46,799 nt of DNA, taken from positions 1 to 46,799 of the forward strand of contig JAKSOT010000006.1 of assembly GCA_024405455.1 (NCBI GenBank), given 5' to 3'. Position numbers and translations under genes: made by a program. The stretch is from Akkermansia sp. (GTDB taxonomy: Bacteria; Verrucomicrobiota; Verrucomicrobiia; Verrucomicrobiales; Akkermansiaceae). Positions within the stretch are counted from its first letter, which is position 1, and every line of letters begins with the position of its first letter. The notes under the pieces were generated by a model. It saw nothing but the letters and a program-made list of their open reading frames with translations, was not told where the DNA came from and made no database searches. Below, piece by piece: positions 29,757 to 38,911 of the stretch.

Positions 29757-30800
29757 ATGGCGGAACCGGACACAGAGTGGATGCTTAGGGCCGTGGAACT
29801 CTCGCGCAAGGGCGTGGGCACCACGAGTCCCAATCCACCCGTGGGTGCGGTCATAGTCAAGGATGGCCGCATCATCGGCGAGGGCTGGCACGAAAAGGCG
29901 GGCGAAGCGCATGCGGAGCGCCGCGCCTTAGCCGATGTCAAAGCGAGAGGGCAGGGGAGCAATCTGCCGGGCTCCACCATCTATGTGACACTTGAACCCT
30001 GCTCCAGCCACGGAAAAACCCCGCCGTGCACCGATGCCATCATCGAGCACGGCATCACCCGCGTGGTCTACGGCATGGTGGATCCCGACACCCGCCACCG
30101 CGGCAAGGCGGACGCCATCCTGCAAGCCGCCGGCATACAGGTTCAGGGTGGTGTATGTGCGGAACAATGCCGCGAGGTGCTGCGTCCCTGGATATTCGCC
30201 ACGGAGCAGGGGCGTCCCTGGGTGGTGGCCAAGGTCGCCTGCACGCTGGATGCCAAAATGGTCCGCAAGACGGAGCGCTGGATCAGCGACCCCGAGGCCC
30301 TGCGGCACGCGCACCAGCTACGTGTTGCGTCTGACGCCATCCTGGTGGGTGGGGAAACGGTTCGGCGGGACAATCCCGCGCTCACCATCCGAACGCCCCT
30401 TACAGGGCCATCTGAGCGCAAGGAACAGCCTTGGCGCATCGTGATGACCCGCCACCGCGACACCCTGCCGGCGGATGCCAAGCTCTTCACGGATGAATAC
30501 CGCGCCCGCACCCTGGTGTTGGAGAGCGTGGAAGACTACCCTGAAATGCTGCAAAGGCTGTACAAGGAGCACGGTATCATCACGCTGATGCTGGAGTGCG
30601 GCGGCACATTGCTCAAGGAATTCCTGAACCGCGGCTTGGTGAACGAGTGGGTGCAGGACATTGCGCCCATCCTTTCCGGCGGCGGGGCACAAGCCGTACC
30701 CGGGGATTTCCTCGCCAACGAGCTCCATTTGGAACACACCACCTTCACCCAGGCGGGCCGGGACATCATCGTCCGAGGTATCCTGCCCACCCCCAATTGA
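29757..30800 (+). CDS. ribD: Bifunctional riboflavin deaminase/reductase RibD
   Basis: RibD deaminates and then reduces the pyrimidine intermediate in riboflavin synthesis. The 347-residue protein has both domains. The deaminase domain (about 1-145) binds zinc through His52 (HAE with Glu54), Cys82 and Cys91 (EPCSSHGKTPPC). The reductase domain (about 150-347) includes VAKVACTLDAK, DAILVGGETVRRDNP and ECGGTLLKEFL. ATG 29757 is preferred over ATG 29748, which overlaps the -10 box. The metallophosphoesterase gene follows after 6 bp. No FMN riboswitch is visible upstream; ribE is far away. Confidence 0.96.
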   Translation: MAEPDTEWMLRAVELSRKGVGTTSPNPPVGAVIVKDGRIIGEGWHEKAGEAHAERRALADVKARGQGSNLPGSTIYVTLEPCSSHGKTPPCTDAIIEHGITRVVYGMVDPDTRHRGKADAILQAAGIQVQGGVCAEQCREVLRPWIFATEQGRPWVVAKVACTLDAKMVRKTERWISDPEALRHAHQLRVASDAILVGGETVRRDNPALTIRTPLTGPSERKEQPWRIVMTRHRDTLPADAKLFTDEYRARTLVLESVEDYPEMLQRLYKEHGIITLMLECGGTLLKEFLNRGLVNEWVQDIAPILSGGGAQAVPGDFLANELHLEHTTFTQAGRDIIVRGILPTPN

Positions 30801-30806
30801 CCCGCC

Positions 30807-31667
30807 ATGATTTTCAAAAAGCTCAGGGATAGCCTTAAACTTTCATACAAGGTTTTTCTTTCACTGGTAATTTTAGGGATATTGCTGGTGGCGTACGGGG
30901 TGTTCATCGAGCGCGGATGGATTGAGGAAACCGAGTACACCGTGGAGGCACCCGGCTGGCAGGGCAGGGAGGCACGCCTGGCGGTGCTGGCGGATATCCA
31001 TGCGCATCCGTACGACGGCGACTACCTTGACGAGGTTGTGAAACGCACATTGGCGTTGAAACCGGATGCCGTTTTGCTGCTGGGCGACTACATGTGCGGT
31101 CGGCCTGGCAACCCGTTCATATCCAGCATGGAAGAGGCGGAAATCGCGGAGCACCTGAAGCCGCTGGCGGCCGTACCGTGTTTTGCGGTGCTGGGGAACC
31201 ACGACCACTGGCACGACCCCGCAGCCATCACCGCTGCGCTGGAGGGAATCGGCATCCACCTGATGGAGGGCAAGCGTGAGAGGCTGATGATAGACAACCA
31301 GCCTCTGGACATCGGCGGCATCCGCTGCCTGTTCACCTTCCGCACGCCAGGCAAGGTGCCGCAGCCGCAGGCGGGCGTGCCGATGGTGCTGCTGTCGCAT
31401 ACGCCGTACGGCACCAGCTTTGCGCCGCGCGGCACGCTCATCACCGTGAGCGGCCACCTGCACGGCGGTCAGGTGTGCCTCCCCGGCATCGGCGCCCTGT
31501 TCAGCATCGACCCCCACGTGCCCGTCTCCCGCACCAATGGGGCGCACACGCTGAAGGACGGTCGTCTGGAGTACGTATCCCGCGGCGTGGGCACGAGCGT
31601 GCTTCCCATCCGCCTGTTCTGCCGGCCGGAGCTGCTGCTCCTGCGCATCCGCGGCCGGGAGGAATGA
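30807..31667 (+). CDS. Membrane-anchored calcineurin-like metallophosphoesterase
   Basis: The 286-residue protein has one N-terminal membrane helix (about residues 15-35), then a metallophosphoesterase domain with all five motif blocks: ADIHAHP (D-x-H), LLGDYM (GD), LGNHDHW (GNHD), LLSHTPYG (H) and SGHLHGGQ (GH-x-H). It resembles the YkuE/YaeI group of membrane-associated phosphoesterases. The active site probably faces the periplasm, by charge distribution around the helix. It starts 6 bp after ribD and is presumably co-transcribed, although the functional link to riboflavin is not obvious. Substrate unknown. Confidence 0.9.
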   Translation: MIFKKLRDSLKLSYKVFLSLVILGILLVAYGVFIERGWIEETEYTVEAPGWQGREARLAVLADIHAHPYDGDYLDEVVKRTLALKPDAVLLLGDYMCGRPGNPFISSMEEAEIAEHLKPLAAVPCFAVLGNHDHWHDPAAITAALEGIGIHLMEGKRERLMIDNQPLDIGGIRCLFTFRTPGKVPQPQAGVPMVLLSHTPYGTSFAPRGTLITVSGHLHGGQVCLPGIGALFSIDPHVPVSRTNGAHTLKDGRLEYVSRGVGTSVLPIRLFCRPELLLLRIRGREE

Positions 31668-31677
31668 TGCGAAATTC

Positions 31678-31706
31678 TTGCCAGGCGCGCCGCGATGTGC
31701 TACCAT
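31678..31706 (+). promoter_or_regulatory. Promoter of the first CWQYQ lipoprotein gene
   Basis: TTGCCA and TACCAT have a 17-bp spacer. The ATG at 31718 lies 11 nt after the -10 box. Confidence 0.55.
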
Positions 31707-31717
31707 ACGCGCGCTGC

Positions 31718-32455
31718 ATGAAAAAACGGATGGTGTGGATACTGGCTGCGGCCATGCTGGTGACGGGGTGCTACCCGCCTCCGGCGAGCTATCCGTACAC
31801 CAACCTCATTGTGCAGCGGCGCAACCTGCTGTGCGAGAACCTCGTCAAGCTGCTGCCGGAGGAGCAGCGCAGCATCCCCGCCGCGCGGGAGGAGGCCCGC
31901 TGGCTTGCCGACACCGCCTACAAGGCCGCGGCCGGCATCTCGCGCATCAACGGCTCCTGCTTCCCCGGATGGGCCGGCAACGCCCTCATCAACGCCCACC
32001 TGCAGGACCGCGGCCTCTGCTGGCAGTACCAGCACGACATGTACCGCGAGCTGCGCCGCCGCCCCCTGAAATACTTTGCAATCGGCTGCTGCGTGCGCGA
32101 CCGCGCGGAGCGCTCGGAGCACAACTGCGTGTACGTGCGCGCCATCAACAACGTGTGGCCGAACGCCTGGGTGCTGGACGCCTGGATGTGGAACGGCCGC
32201 CTGAAGGTGAACCTGGCGACCGAGCTGAACCCGGAGCGCTGGGTGGAACGCCCGGTTGTGTGCAAGACCCTGCAGATGATCTACCCGGAGGGGCACCAGA
32301 TGCCCATCGAGCACTGGGGCATCCTGCGCAACGGATTCAACAGCTACACCTACTACTGGGAAAAGGGCATGGAAAACGCCGGCCAGTACAAGCGCATGCT
32401 GGAGAACATCGAGGAGGGGAAGAAGGAACACCCCGGGAGCCTGACGAACTACTGA
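31718..32455 (+). CDS. Lipoprotein with predicted transglutaminase-like Cys-His-Asp triad, paralogue 1
   Basis: The 245-residue product has a lipoprotein signal with lipobox VTGC. Its core shares, with the next gene, IPAAREEA.WL, RGLCWQYQ.DM.RE.RRR, a GCC motif, SEHN..Y.RA and a Trp-Pro-x-Ala stretch. The order Cys101 (GLCWQYQ), His135 (SEHNCVYVRA) and Asp154 (VLDAW) is the order and rough spacing of a transglutaminase-like cysteine protease or amidase core, where a helix begins at the Cys and the His lies on a strand. That is inference from pattern; I recognise no named family. It has its own promoter and lies 9 bp before its paralogue. Confidence 0.75.
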   Translation: MKKRMVWILAAAMLVTGCYPPPASYPYTNLIVQRRNLLCENLVKLLPEEQRSIPAAREEARWLADTAYKAAAGISRINGSCFPGWAGNALINAHLQDRGLCWQYQHDMYRELRRRPLKYFAIGCCVRDRAERSEHNCVYVRAINNVWPNAWVLDAWMWNGRLKVNLATELNPERWVERPVVCKTLQMIYPEGHQMPIEHWGILRNGFNSYTYYWEKGMENAGQYKRMLENIEEGKKEHPGSLTNY

Positions 32456-32464
32456 TACCCAACC

Positions 32465-33220
32465 ATGAAACGAATAGCCACCATCGCCTGCGGTCTTGCG
32501 CTGCTCTGCACCGCCTGCAAAATGCACGCACCCGATTTCAGCTACTACGATGAACCCCAGGTGCAGCAGGAACGCCAAGACGCCTTCAACCAGCTCATCA
32601 ACCTCCTGCCGCCGGAACAGCGCGGCATTCCCGCCGCGCGCGAGGAAGCCGCCTGGCTCGTGGAGCACGGCTTCAAAGCCGGCATCTCCATCGCCCGCAT
32701 CAACAACCCCATCGGCATGGGCTGGGAGAACAACCGCGCCGTCAACTCGCCGGAGCACATCCGCGAGCGCGGCCTCTGCTGGCAGTACCAGGCGGACATG
32801 TTCCGCGAGATGCGGCGCCGCCACCTGGACTACTTCTACCTGGGCTGCTGCCGGCGCGACGGCGACAACTCCGACGAGCACAACAGCCTCTACATCCGCG
32901 CCGTCGCGGGGCAGTGGCCGGATGCCATCCTCATGGACCCCTGGCCCAAGAGCGGGCGTATCATCGTGATGAACCGCAAGGACATCATCATCGAGAAATG
33001 GTACGACGTGCCGGACGTCCGCGCCCACCTCGCCTACATCTACAGGGAAAACCACCGCTATCCCATCGAGCACTGGGAGCGCGTGCAGAGCGACACGGAC
33101 AACCGCCACTACATCTCCGTCTTCACCGCAGAGGGCCGCAACAGCCGCCAGGGCAAGATCATGCGCGCCAACATGGAGCGCGGACTCAAGGCCCGCAACG
33201 GCAGGCTCACGGATTATTGA
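32465..33220 (+). CDS. Lipoprotein with predicted transglutaminase-like Cys-His-Asp triad, paralogue 2
   Basis: The 251-residue protein is a tandem duplicate of the preceding gene. It has lipobox CTAC, then LLPPEQRGIPAAREEAAWL, RGLCWQYQADMFREMRRR, LGCCRRD, DEHNSLYIRA and LMDPW. The predicted triad is Cys105, His139 and Asp158; all three align with Cys101, His135 and Asp154 of the first copy while the surroundings have diverged, which supports a catalytic role. The C-terminal parts also align around YRENHRYPIEHW (YPEGHQMPIEHW in copy 1). The cellular role is unknown; action on cell-wall peptides or envelope proteins would fit the nearby amidases, but this is inference. Confidence 0.75.
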   Translation: MKRIATIACGLALLCTACKMHAPDFSYYDEPQVQQERQDAFNQLINLLPPEQRGIPAAREEAAWLVEHGFKAGISIARINNPIGMGWENNRAVNSPEHIRERGLCWQYQADMFREMRRRHLDYFYLGCCRRDGDNSDEHNSLYIRAVAGQWPDAILMDPWPKSGRIIVMNRKDIIIEKWYDVPDVRAHLAYIYRENHRYPIEHWERVQSDTDNRHYISVFTAEGRNSRQGKIMRANMERGLKARNGRLTDY

Positions 33221-33254
33221 TGCGCGCGCGGCGCGCGGCGTACATACATTGTGC

Positions 33255-33284
33255 TTGAGGCAGGCGGTGCGGGAATGTTAGAAT
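33255..33284 (+). promoter_or_regulatory. Promoter of the tandem amidase genes
   Basis: TTGAGG and TAGAAT have an 18-bp spacer. The ATG at 33299 lies 14 nt after the -10 box, a very short leader. Confidence 0.6.
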
Positions 33285-33298
33285 GGCAGGCCGCACCG

Positions 33299-34441
33299 AT
33301 GACGAGAGCGCGAACAGTCCTGAGCGTGATCACGGCCCTCCTGCTGGGGCTGGCGGGGATGCTGTGGGGTGCGGAGCGCTTCACGCACGCCACGGTGAAC
33401 GGGCAGGACTACGTGGAGCTGGCGGACGTGTGGAATTTCTACGGCTTCAGGCCCGTGCAGGGTCGCGCCGGATGCGTGAACTACGGCGCCGGCAACCGCG
33501 TGATTTCCGTGCGCCCCGGCAAGCAGGACTTCTATGTGAACAACTTCCGCTACATCCTGTCGTTCCCCGTGCAGAACGTGGACGGCACGCTCATGATATC
33601 CGCCACGGACATGGAGAAGCTGGTGGACCCCGTGCTGCGGCCGCGGTATTCGGAGAACGCGGGCACCATCCGCACGGTGGTGCTGGATGCGGGCCACGGC
33701 GGGCACGACAACGGTGCGGTGAGCGCCTACGCGGTGGAGAAGGAGTGCAACCTGGCGGTGGCGCACAAGGTGCGCGCCCTGCTGCAGAAGAAGGGCTACC
33801 GCGTGGTGATGACGCGCGACAAGGACTTTTTCCTCACGCTGCAGCAGCGTGTGGAGATAGCCAACAACGTGCCGGATTCCATCTTCGTGAGCATCCACCA
33901 CAACTCCAGCGGCAGCCACGCCACCGGCATCGAGACCTTCACCCTGGCGCCGCACGGCACCACATCCCCCTTCGCCCGCACGCGCCGCATGGAGGACCTC
34001 AGCGGCAACAACCAGGACAGCGAGAACATCGCCCTCGCCACCGCCATCCACAGCCGCGCCATCCGCAACACCGGGGCCGTCGACCGCGGTATCCAGCGCG
34101 CGCGCTTTAGCGTGCTGTGCACCATCCGTCGCCCGGCCATCCTCTTTGAGGGCGGCTTTGTGTCCAACCCGGAGGAGGGCGTGAAAATCACCACCGAGGA
34201 ATACCGCGACACCCTCGCCAAGTCCATTGTGGACGGCATCCTGGCGTACAGCCGGACCGTCTGCTCCAACCGCCCGAAATCCACCCAGGTGGTCGGCACC
34301 AACAAGCTCGGCGGAGGCAGCGTGGGCAGCAGGGACAGCAAGGGAAATCCCAAGTCCGGCCGCGGTCCCCACGTGCAGACCAGCATCTCCGGCGAGCGCG
34401 CACGCCAGCTCCAATCCACCCGCAAATACCAACGCAGATAA
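33299..34441 (+). CDS. N-acetylmuramoyl-L-alanine amidase (Amidase_3), copy 1
   Basis: The enzyme should cleave the bond between MurNAc and the stem peptide, as in daughter-cell separation. The 380-residue protein has a signal peptide, an N-terminal region (about 25-115, from VNGQDYVELADVWNFYGF to ISATDMEKLVDPVLRP) resembling a copper-amine-oxidase-like stalk domain, then the Amidase_3 domain: LDAGHGGHDNGA with zinc ligand His133, the EKECNLAV glutamate, SIHHNSS with a second histidine, and FEGGFVSNPEE with the catalytic glutamate. A Ser- and Gly-rich basic tail ends it. A close paralogue follows 19 bp downstream; the pair shares one promoter. Confidence 0.92.
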   Translation: MTRARTVLSVITALLLGLAGMLWGAERFTHATVNGQDYVELADVWNFYGFRPVQGRAGCVNYGAGNRVISVRPGKQDFYVNNFRYILSFPVQNVDGTLMISATDMEKLVDPVLRPRYSENAGTIRTVVLDAGHGGHDNGAVSAYAVEKECNLAVAHKVRALLQKKGYRVVMTRDKDFFLTLQQRVEIANNVPDSIFVSIHHNSSGSHATGIETFTLAPHGTTSPFARTRRMEDLSGNNQDSENIALATAIHSRAIRNTGAVDRGIQRARFSVLCTIRRPAILFEGGFVSNPEEGVKITTEEYRDTLAKSIVDGILAYSRTVCSNRPKSTQVVGTNKLGGGSVGSRDSKGNPKSGRGPHVQTSISGERARQLQSTRKYQRR

Positions 34442-34460
34442 CCTTGCCCCATCGTTTACC

Positions 34461-35624
34461 ATGAAGTTCCGCACCCTGATGACCCTCCTGCCGGCGCTGG
34501 CCTGTTTGCCGGCGCTGCCGCTTCCCCGCACTGCTGCCACGGGCGACGGCTCCGCTTGGCACGCCACCCGCGTGGGCGATCCCGAATCGCTGCCGCTGGA
34601 GGACCTGCGCAGCTTCTACAAATTCATCCCCGTGGAGGGCGCCGCCGGAACACGCTCCGTCGGCAACGGAGAGGTCACCCTCACCTTCGGCCCGGATGCG
34701 CGCGACCTGCTCTTCAACGGCATCCGCTGCCGCCTCTCGCGCCCCACGCGCGACGGCGGGCACGGCGACCTGCTGGTGTCCAAGGCGGACCTGGTGAAGC
34801 TCATCGACCCCGTGCTGCGCCCCACGTACATTCCGAACCGCCGCGCCATCCGCACGGTGGTGGTGGATGCGGGGCACGGCGGGCATGACGTCGGCACGGT
34901 GAGCCCGTACGTGCGCGAGGCGGACGCCACGCTGCTGGTGGCCGCGGCCCTGGGGCGCGAGCTTTCCAAGCGCGGGTTCGAGGTGGTGTACACGCACGAG
35001 GACAACCGCTACCTCTCCGACCAGCAGCGCGTGGACGCCGCCAACGCCGCCAAGGACGCCATCTTCATCAGCCTCCACCTCAACAGCGGCCGCAGCGACA
35101 CCAGCGGCGTGGAAACCTACACCGTGGAGCCCGCCGAGCCCAGCCCCGACGCCAAGCTCCTGCCCGGCAACAGGAACGATGCCGCCAACGCCGCGCTCGC
35201 CATGGCCCTGCAAGCCTCGCTGGTGCGCCGCTGCGGCGCCGCGGACGGCGGCCTCCGCCGCGCACGCTACAGCATCCTCAGCTCCGTGGAATGCCCCGCC
35301 GCCCTCGTGGAGCTCGGCTACGCCACCAACAAGGACGAGGGCGCCCTCCTGGACACCCAGGACTACCGAGACTCGCTCGCCAAGGCCCTGGTCGATGGCA
35401 TCGCCACCTTCGCCAAGATGATGGACCCCGCCACCGAACTGCAGGCGCGCGAAACCCCCGCGGCACCACCCGCGCCGCCCGCCGCCGTCAAACCCGCGCC
35501 GCCCGCCCCGGTGAAACCGGCCGCCACCACGAAAACCAAACCCGCCAGGCAGGCGAAGCCCGCCACCACCCGCACCCCCGCCAAACGCACCAAGCCCGCG
35601 TCCTCAGGCCGCAGGCCCAGGTGA
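34461..35624 (+). CDS. N-acetylmuramoyl-L-alanine amidase (Amidase_3), copy 2
   Basis: This 387-residue paralogue of the preceding gene has the same order: signal peptide, stalk-like domain (LEDLRSFYKF to VSKADLVKLIDPVLRP), and an Amidase_3 domain with VDAGHGGHDVGT, the READATLL glutamate, ISLHLNSG and VELGYATN. It differs by a long C-terminal tail of about 70 residues rich in Pro, Ala and Lys, perhaps for binding peptidoglycan or crossing the envelope. The last codons and the stop lie inside the 21-bp direct repeat that flanks the downstream hairpin array, so the array may have inserted at the gene's 3' end without breaking it. Confidence 0.92.
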   Translation: MKFRTLMTLLPALACLPALPLPRTAATGDGSAWHATRVGDPESLPLEDLRSFYKFIPVEGAAGTRSVGNGEVTLTFGPDARDLLFNGIRCRLSRPTRDGGHGDLLVSKADLVKLIDPVLRPTYIPNRRAIRTVVVDAGHGGHDVGTVSPYVREADATLLVAAALGRELSKRGFEVVYTHEDNRYLSDQQRVDAANAAKDAIFISLHLNSGRSDTSGVETYTVEPAEPSPDAKLLPGNRNDAANAALAMALQASLVRRCGAADGGLRRARYSILSSVECPAALVELGYATNKDEGALLDTQDYRDSLAKALVDGIATFAKMMDPATELQARETPAAPPAPPAAVKPAPPAPVKPAATTKTKPARQAKPATTRTPAKRTKPASSGRRPR

Positions 35625-35638
35625 CGGGGTTGATGCCG
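35618..35638. repeat. 21-bp direct repeat, left copy
   Basis: The 21 bases from CAGGTGACGG to TTGATGCCG recur without mismatch at 36176-36196. This copy includes the stop codon of the second amidase. The bases next to the two copies differ, so the repeat is exactly 21 bp. Confidence 0.9.
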
Positions 35639-36175
35639 TCCCATAAAAACGCTCGGAGAGGAGCCACCCTTGGCGCTCATCCGCCCCGCCATTCGGCGGG
35701 ACTCCCTACCGAACAAATCAACGTGGTCAATCCCCACCCTTACGGGATGGGGCAAACTTTGTGTCGCCATCGGGATGGCTCCAAGTTAGCCGCGCCAGAG
35801 GCGCGGTGGATGACAATTCACCCCGCCAACGGCGGGGTGGTTGCAAAGCTCGTTCATTATATAATGGCATGTGTGATTGGTTTGCGGTGCGCAAATGTTT
35901 CATCTGGCAGGATGCCAGATGAAACTTGTCGTCTCCGCGCCAGTAGGCGCGGCTATATTTGAGCCATTCCGATGGCGACACAAGGTTAGCCCAGGCCGGA
36001 AGGCCTGGGGGTGGCCACGTTGGTACGTCTCGGCAGGAAGTCCCGCCGAATGGCGGGGCGTATGAGCGCCAACGCCCGCTTACTAACCGCGCTCGTTGGC
36101 ACCAATCATTGCATACCCAAAGGCCGCGCTGAATCATAAAATCTGGTACGGCGCCAAAAAACATCGGGACACATG
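35639..36175. mobile_element. Nested inverted-repeat hairpin array, putative non-autonomous element
   Basis: This 537-bp gene-less insert lies between perfect 21-bp direct repeats. Its two arms (35670-35707 and 36035-36072) are inverted repeats with 2 mismatches in 38. Inside, hairpins run in mirror order: H1 35685-35700, H2 35732-35752, H3 35766-35779, H4 35790-35806, H5 35819-35839; then H5' 35897-35925, H4' 35935-35952, H3' 35963-35976, H2' 35990-36009, H1' 36042-36057. Spacers between hairpins are also inverted copies, for example TTGTGTC, CAACGTGG and ACT-CCT-CCGA. Stems of H1, H3 and H4 are the same in both arms; those of H2 and H5 differ but still pair. The centre has the palindrome CATTATATAATG. 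Mobility is inference. Confidence 0.6.
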
Positions 36176-36196
36176 CAGGTGACGGGGTTGATGCCG
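36176..36196. repeat. 21-bp direct repeat, right copy
   Basis: Identical to 35618-35638. It precedes the terminator at 36207-36238. Confidence 0.9.
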
Positions 36197-36206
36197 CGGT
36201 ACACAG

Positions 36207-36238
36207 AAAGGGCAGGCGACTGCTGCCGCCTGCCCTTT
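36207..36238. terminator. Terminator, probably bidirectional
   Basis: AAAGGGCAGGCG and CGCCTGCCCTTT form a perfect 12-bp stem with an 8-nt loop. The A- and T-ended arms suit both the leftward beta-barrel gene and, before the array inserted, the rightward amidase genes. Confidence 0.75.
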
Positions 36239-36262
36239 GGAAATAATGGGTCCTAGTGTTGA

Positions 36263-36931
36263 TTAGAACTTGATGCCGACACCGACGCGGGCCTGGTGGC
36301 CGTGCTGGCGGTGGAAGACACGCACGCCTTCAATCTTCGGGCTGGCAGTGTTGCCGCCGTACTGGTAGGCGCAGAACACATCCAGGCTCTCGGTCAGCTC
36401 GTAGCGCAGGCCGACTTCAGCGGAGTAGGCGAAGCCCCAGGCGGCCTTGTGGTCTGAGCCCAAGCGTTCCTTCTCATAGTAGGTGCTATCCTTGTAGCTG
36501 GCGTTGGCAATACCGATGTTGGCACCCACAAACCAGGAAAGCTGATCCGTGATGGCATCCGTGTAGCGGTAGCCGGGCATCAGGCTGAAGGTGTGGATGC
36601 GGGTCTTGTTCCAGCTCCCTTCCTCATCCGCTGCCCACTTCTCCCCGCCCCAGGTGTAGCCGAAGCGCAGGGTGACGGCCTGGTGCTCGTCAATGGCATA
36701 CACGCCGGTGATGTCGGCGCCAATGCTCTTGATCTCCTTGCAGTGGCCGTTGTTCCATGCACCGTTGTAGATGTCCGGCACGCCCCAGGTGTAGGTGGTG
36801 GCCAGCTCAATCGACCAGGGAGAGGCAACGGCGGGAGCCACGGGGGCGACCGGAGCCTGGTTCACAATCACCTTCTGGCCTGCGAAGGTGGGCAGGGCCA
36901 GCATGGCGGCAAGTATAATTGTCTTTTTCAT
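36263..36931 (-). CDS. Outer-membrane beta-barrel protein, paralogue of the gene at 10584
   Basis: The 222-residue product has a signal peptide (MKKTIILAAMLALPTFAG), a short Pro/Val/Ala linker, and barrel strands such as AVTLRFGYTWGGE, HTFSLMPGYRYTDAI and WGFAYSAEVGLRYEL, ending in GVGIKF with the C-terminal Phe that signals outer-membrane insertion. It aligns with the 239-residue barrel at 10584-11303 throughout, including SPWS at the start of the mature part and WGFA..AEVGLRY. The mRNA leader is about 50 nt, like its paralogue and unlike the many leaderless genes. Function unknown. Confidence 0.85.
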   Translation of the reverse strand: MKKTIILAAMLALPTFAGQKVIVNQAPVAPVAPAVASPWSIELATTYTWGVPDIYNGAWNNGHCKEIKSIGADITGVYAIDEHQAVTLRFGYTWGGEKWAADEEGSWNKTRIHTFSLMPGYRYTDAITDQLSWFVGANIGIANASYKDSTYYEKERLGSDHKAAWGFAYSAEVGLRYELTESLDVFCAYQYGGNTASPKIEGVRVFHRQHGHQARVGVGIKF

Positions 36932-36984
36932 CGCTTGTATCTTTTGTTGTTAATCGGAGGGTTGTTATCGCCCTCACGATGCAC

Positions 36985-37013
36985 ATTCTAACAATCCGCA
37001 TCTGGCGGGTCAA
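36985..37013 (-). promoter_or_regulatory. Promoter of the second beta-barrel gene
   Basis: On the minus strand TTGACC and TAGAAT have a 17-bp spacer. The leader is about 48 nt. Confidence 0.7.
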
Positions 37014-37068
37014 GAAAAAAGTTAAGAAAAAATGAATAAAAGTGTATGGATGAGCGTTTGCTTTTGCC

Positions 37069-37097
37069 TTGACGGGGGTCGCGGCGGGGGGTATGAT
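37069..37097 (+). promoter_or_regulatory. Promoter of the fabF operon
   Basis: TTGACG and TATGAT have a 17-bp spacer. The ATG at 37109 is 11 nt after the -10 box. Confidence 0.7.
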
Positions 37098-37108
37098 GAC
37101 AGGCAGCC

Positions 37109-38362
<1,254 letters not shown>

Positions 38363-38389
38363 CAGCAACCGGCGGCGCCGCCCACCCGC

Positions 38390-38911
38390 ATGTCCCCCCG
38401 ATTCCTAGACTCCCTCCTGTCACGCGCGGCGCAGCTGGTGGACTGCCTGGCGCCGGCTCGGCGGCACGGCAGCGGCGACCGCCTGCTGTTCGAGTGGGCG
38501 GCGCTGAGCCTGAGCGTGCTGGCGGTGGTGCTGCTGCTCATGCTTTGCGGGGTGGTGGACGAGCTGGGGCTGCAGCAGGTGCGCTACCTGGCGGGCCCGC
38601 CGTTCTACATGAGCGCGCTGGAGGCCCAGGTGGATTTGCTGGGCACGGGCGGCATTTTCTTCATCAGCGTGTTGGTCACGCTCTACACATCCTTTATGCT
38701 GCTGCGGGAGAGGTCGTTTGTGCAGCGTGCGCTGTACGCGCTGCTCCTGCTGGTGGCGCTGGCGCTGCCGGGCATCCTGTGCGTGCTGTGGCACGGCGTG
38801 CTGAACATGAGCGCGCCGGTGCTGTGCGTGCTGCTGGCGTGGCTGGCGGTGGAGCTCAAGCCGCTGGCGAAATCCCTGTACTACCGCTTCCTGCGGCCCA
38901 ACCTGCCATGA
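38390..38911 (+). CDS. Small membrane protein of unknown function
   Basis: The 173-residue product has about four hydrophobic segments: LLFEWAALSLSVLAVVLLLMLCGVV near residue 32, TGGIFFISVLVTLYTSFMLL near 85, ALYALLLLVALALPGILCVLW near 113, and PVLCVLLAWLAVEL near 143. I recognise no family. It begins 27 bp after fabF and its TGA overlaps the ATG of recR (ATGA), so it is translated in step with recR. Confidence 0.75.
   Translation: MSPRFLDSLLSRAAQLVDCLAPARRHGSGDRLLFEWAALSLSVLAVVLLLMLCGVVDELGLQQVRYLAGPPFYMSALEAQVDLLGTGGIFFISVLVTLYTSFMLLRERSFVQRALYALLLLVALALPGILCVLWHGVLNMSAPVLCVLLAWLAVELKPLAKSLYYRFLRPNLP

Noticed and set aside
29757..29759. Alternative ribD start at ATG 29748
   Set aside because: That ATG overlaps the TAGAAT -10 box, so it would not be in the transcript.
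35291..35962. Open frames through the hairpin array (also 35727-36164, minus strand)
   Set aside because: They run through perfect hairpins and the direct repeat, and have no start signal or domain. The structure is explained by inverted repeats, not coding.
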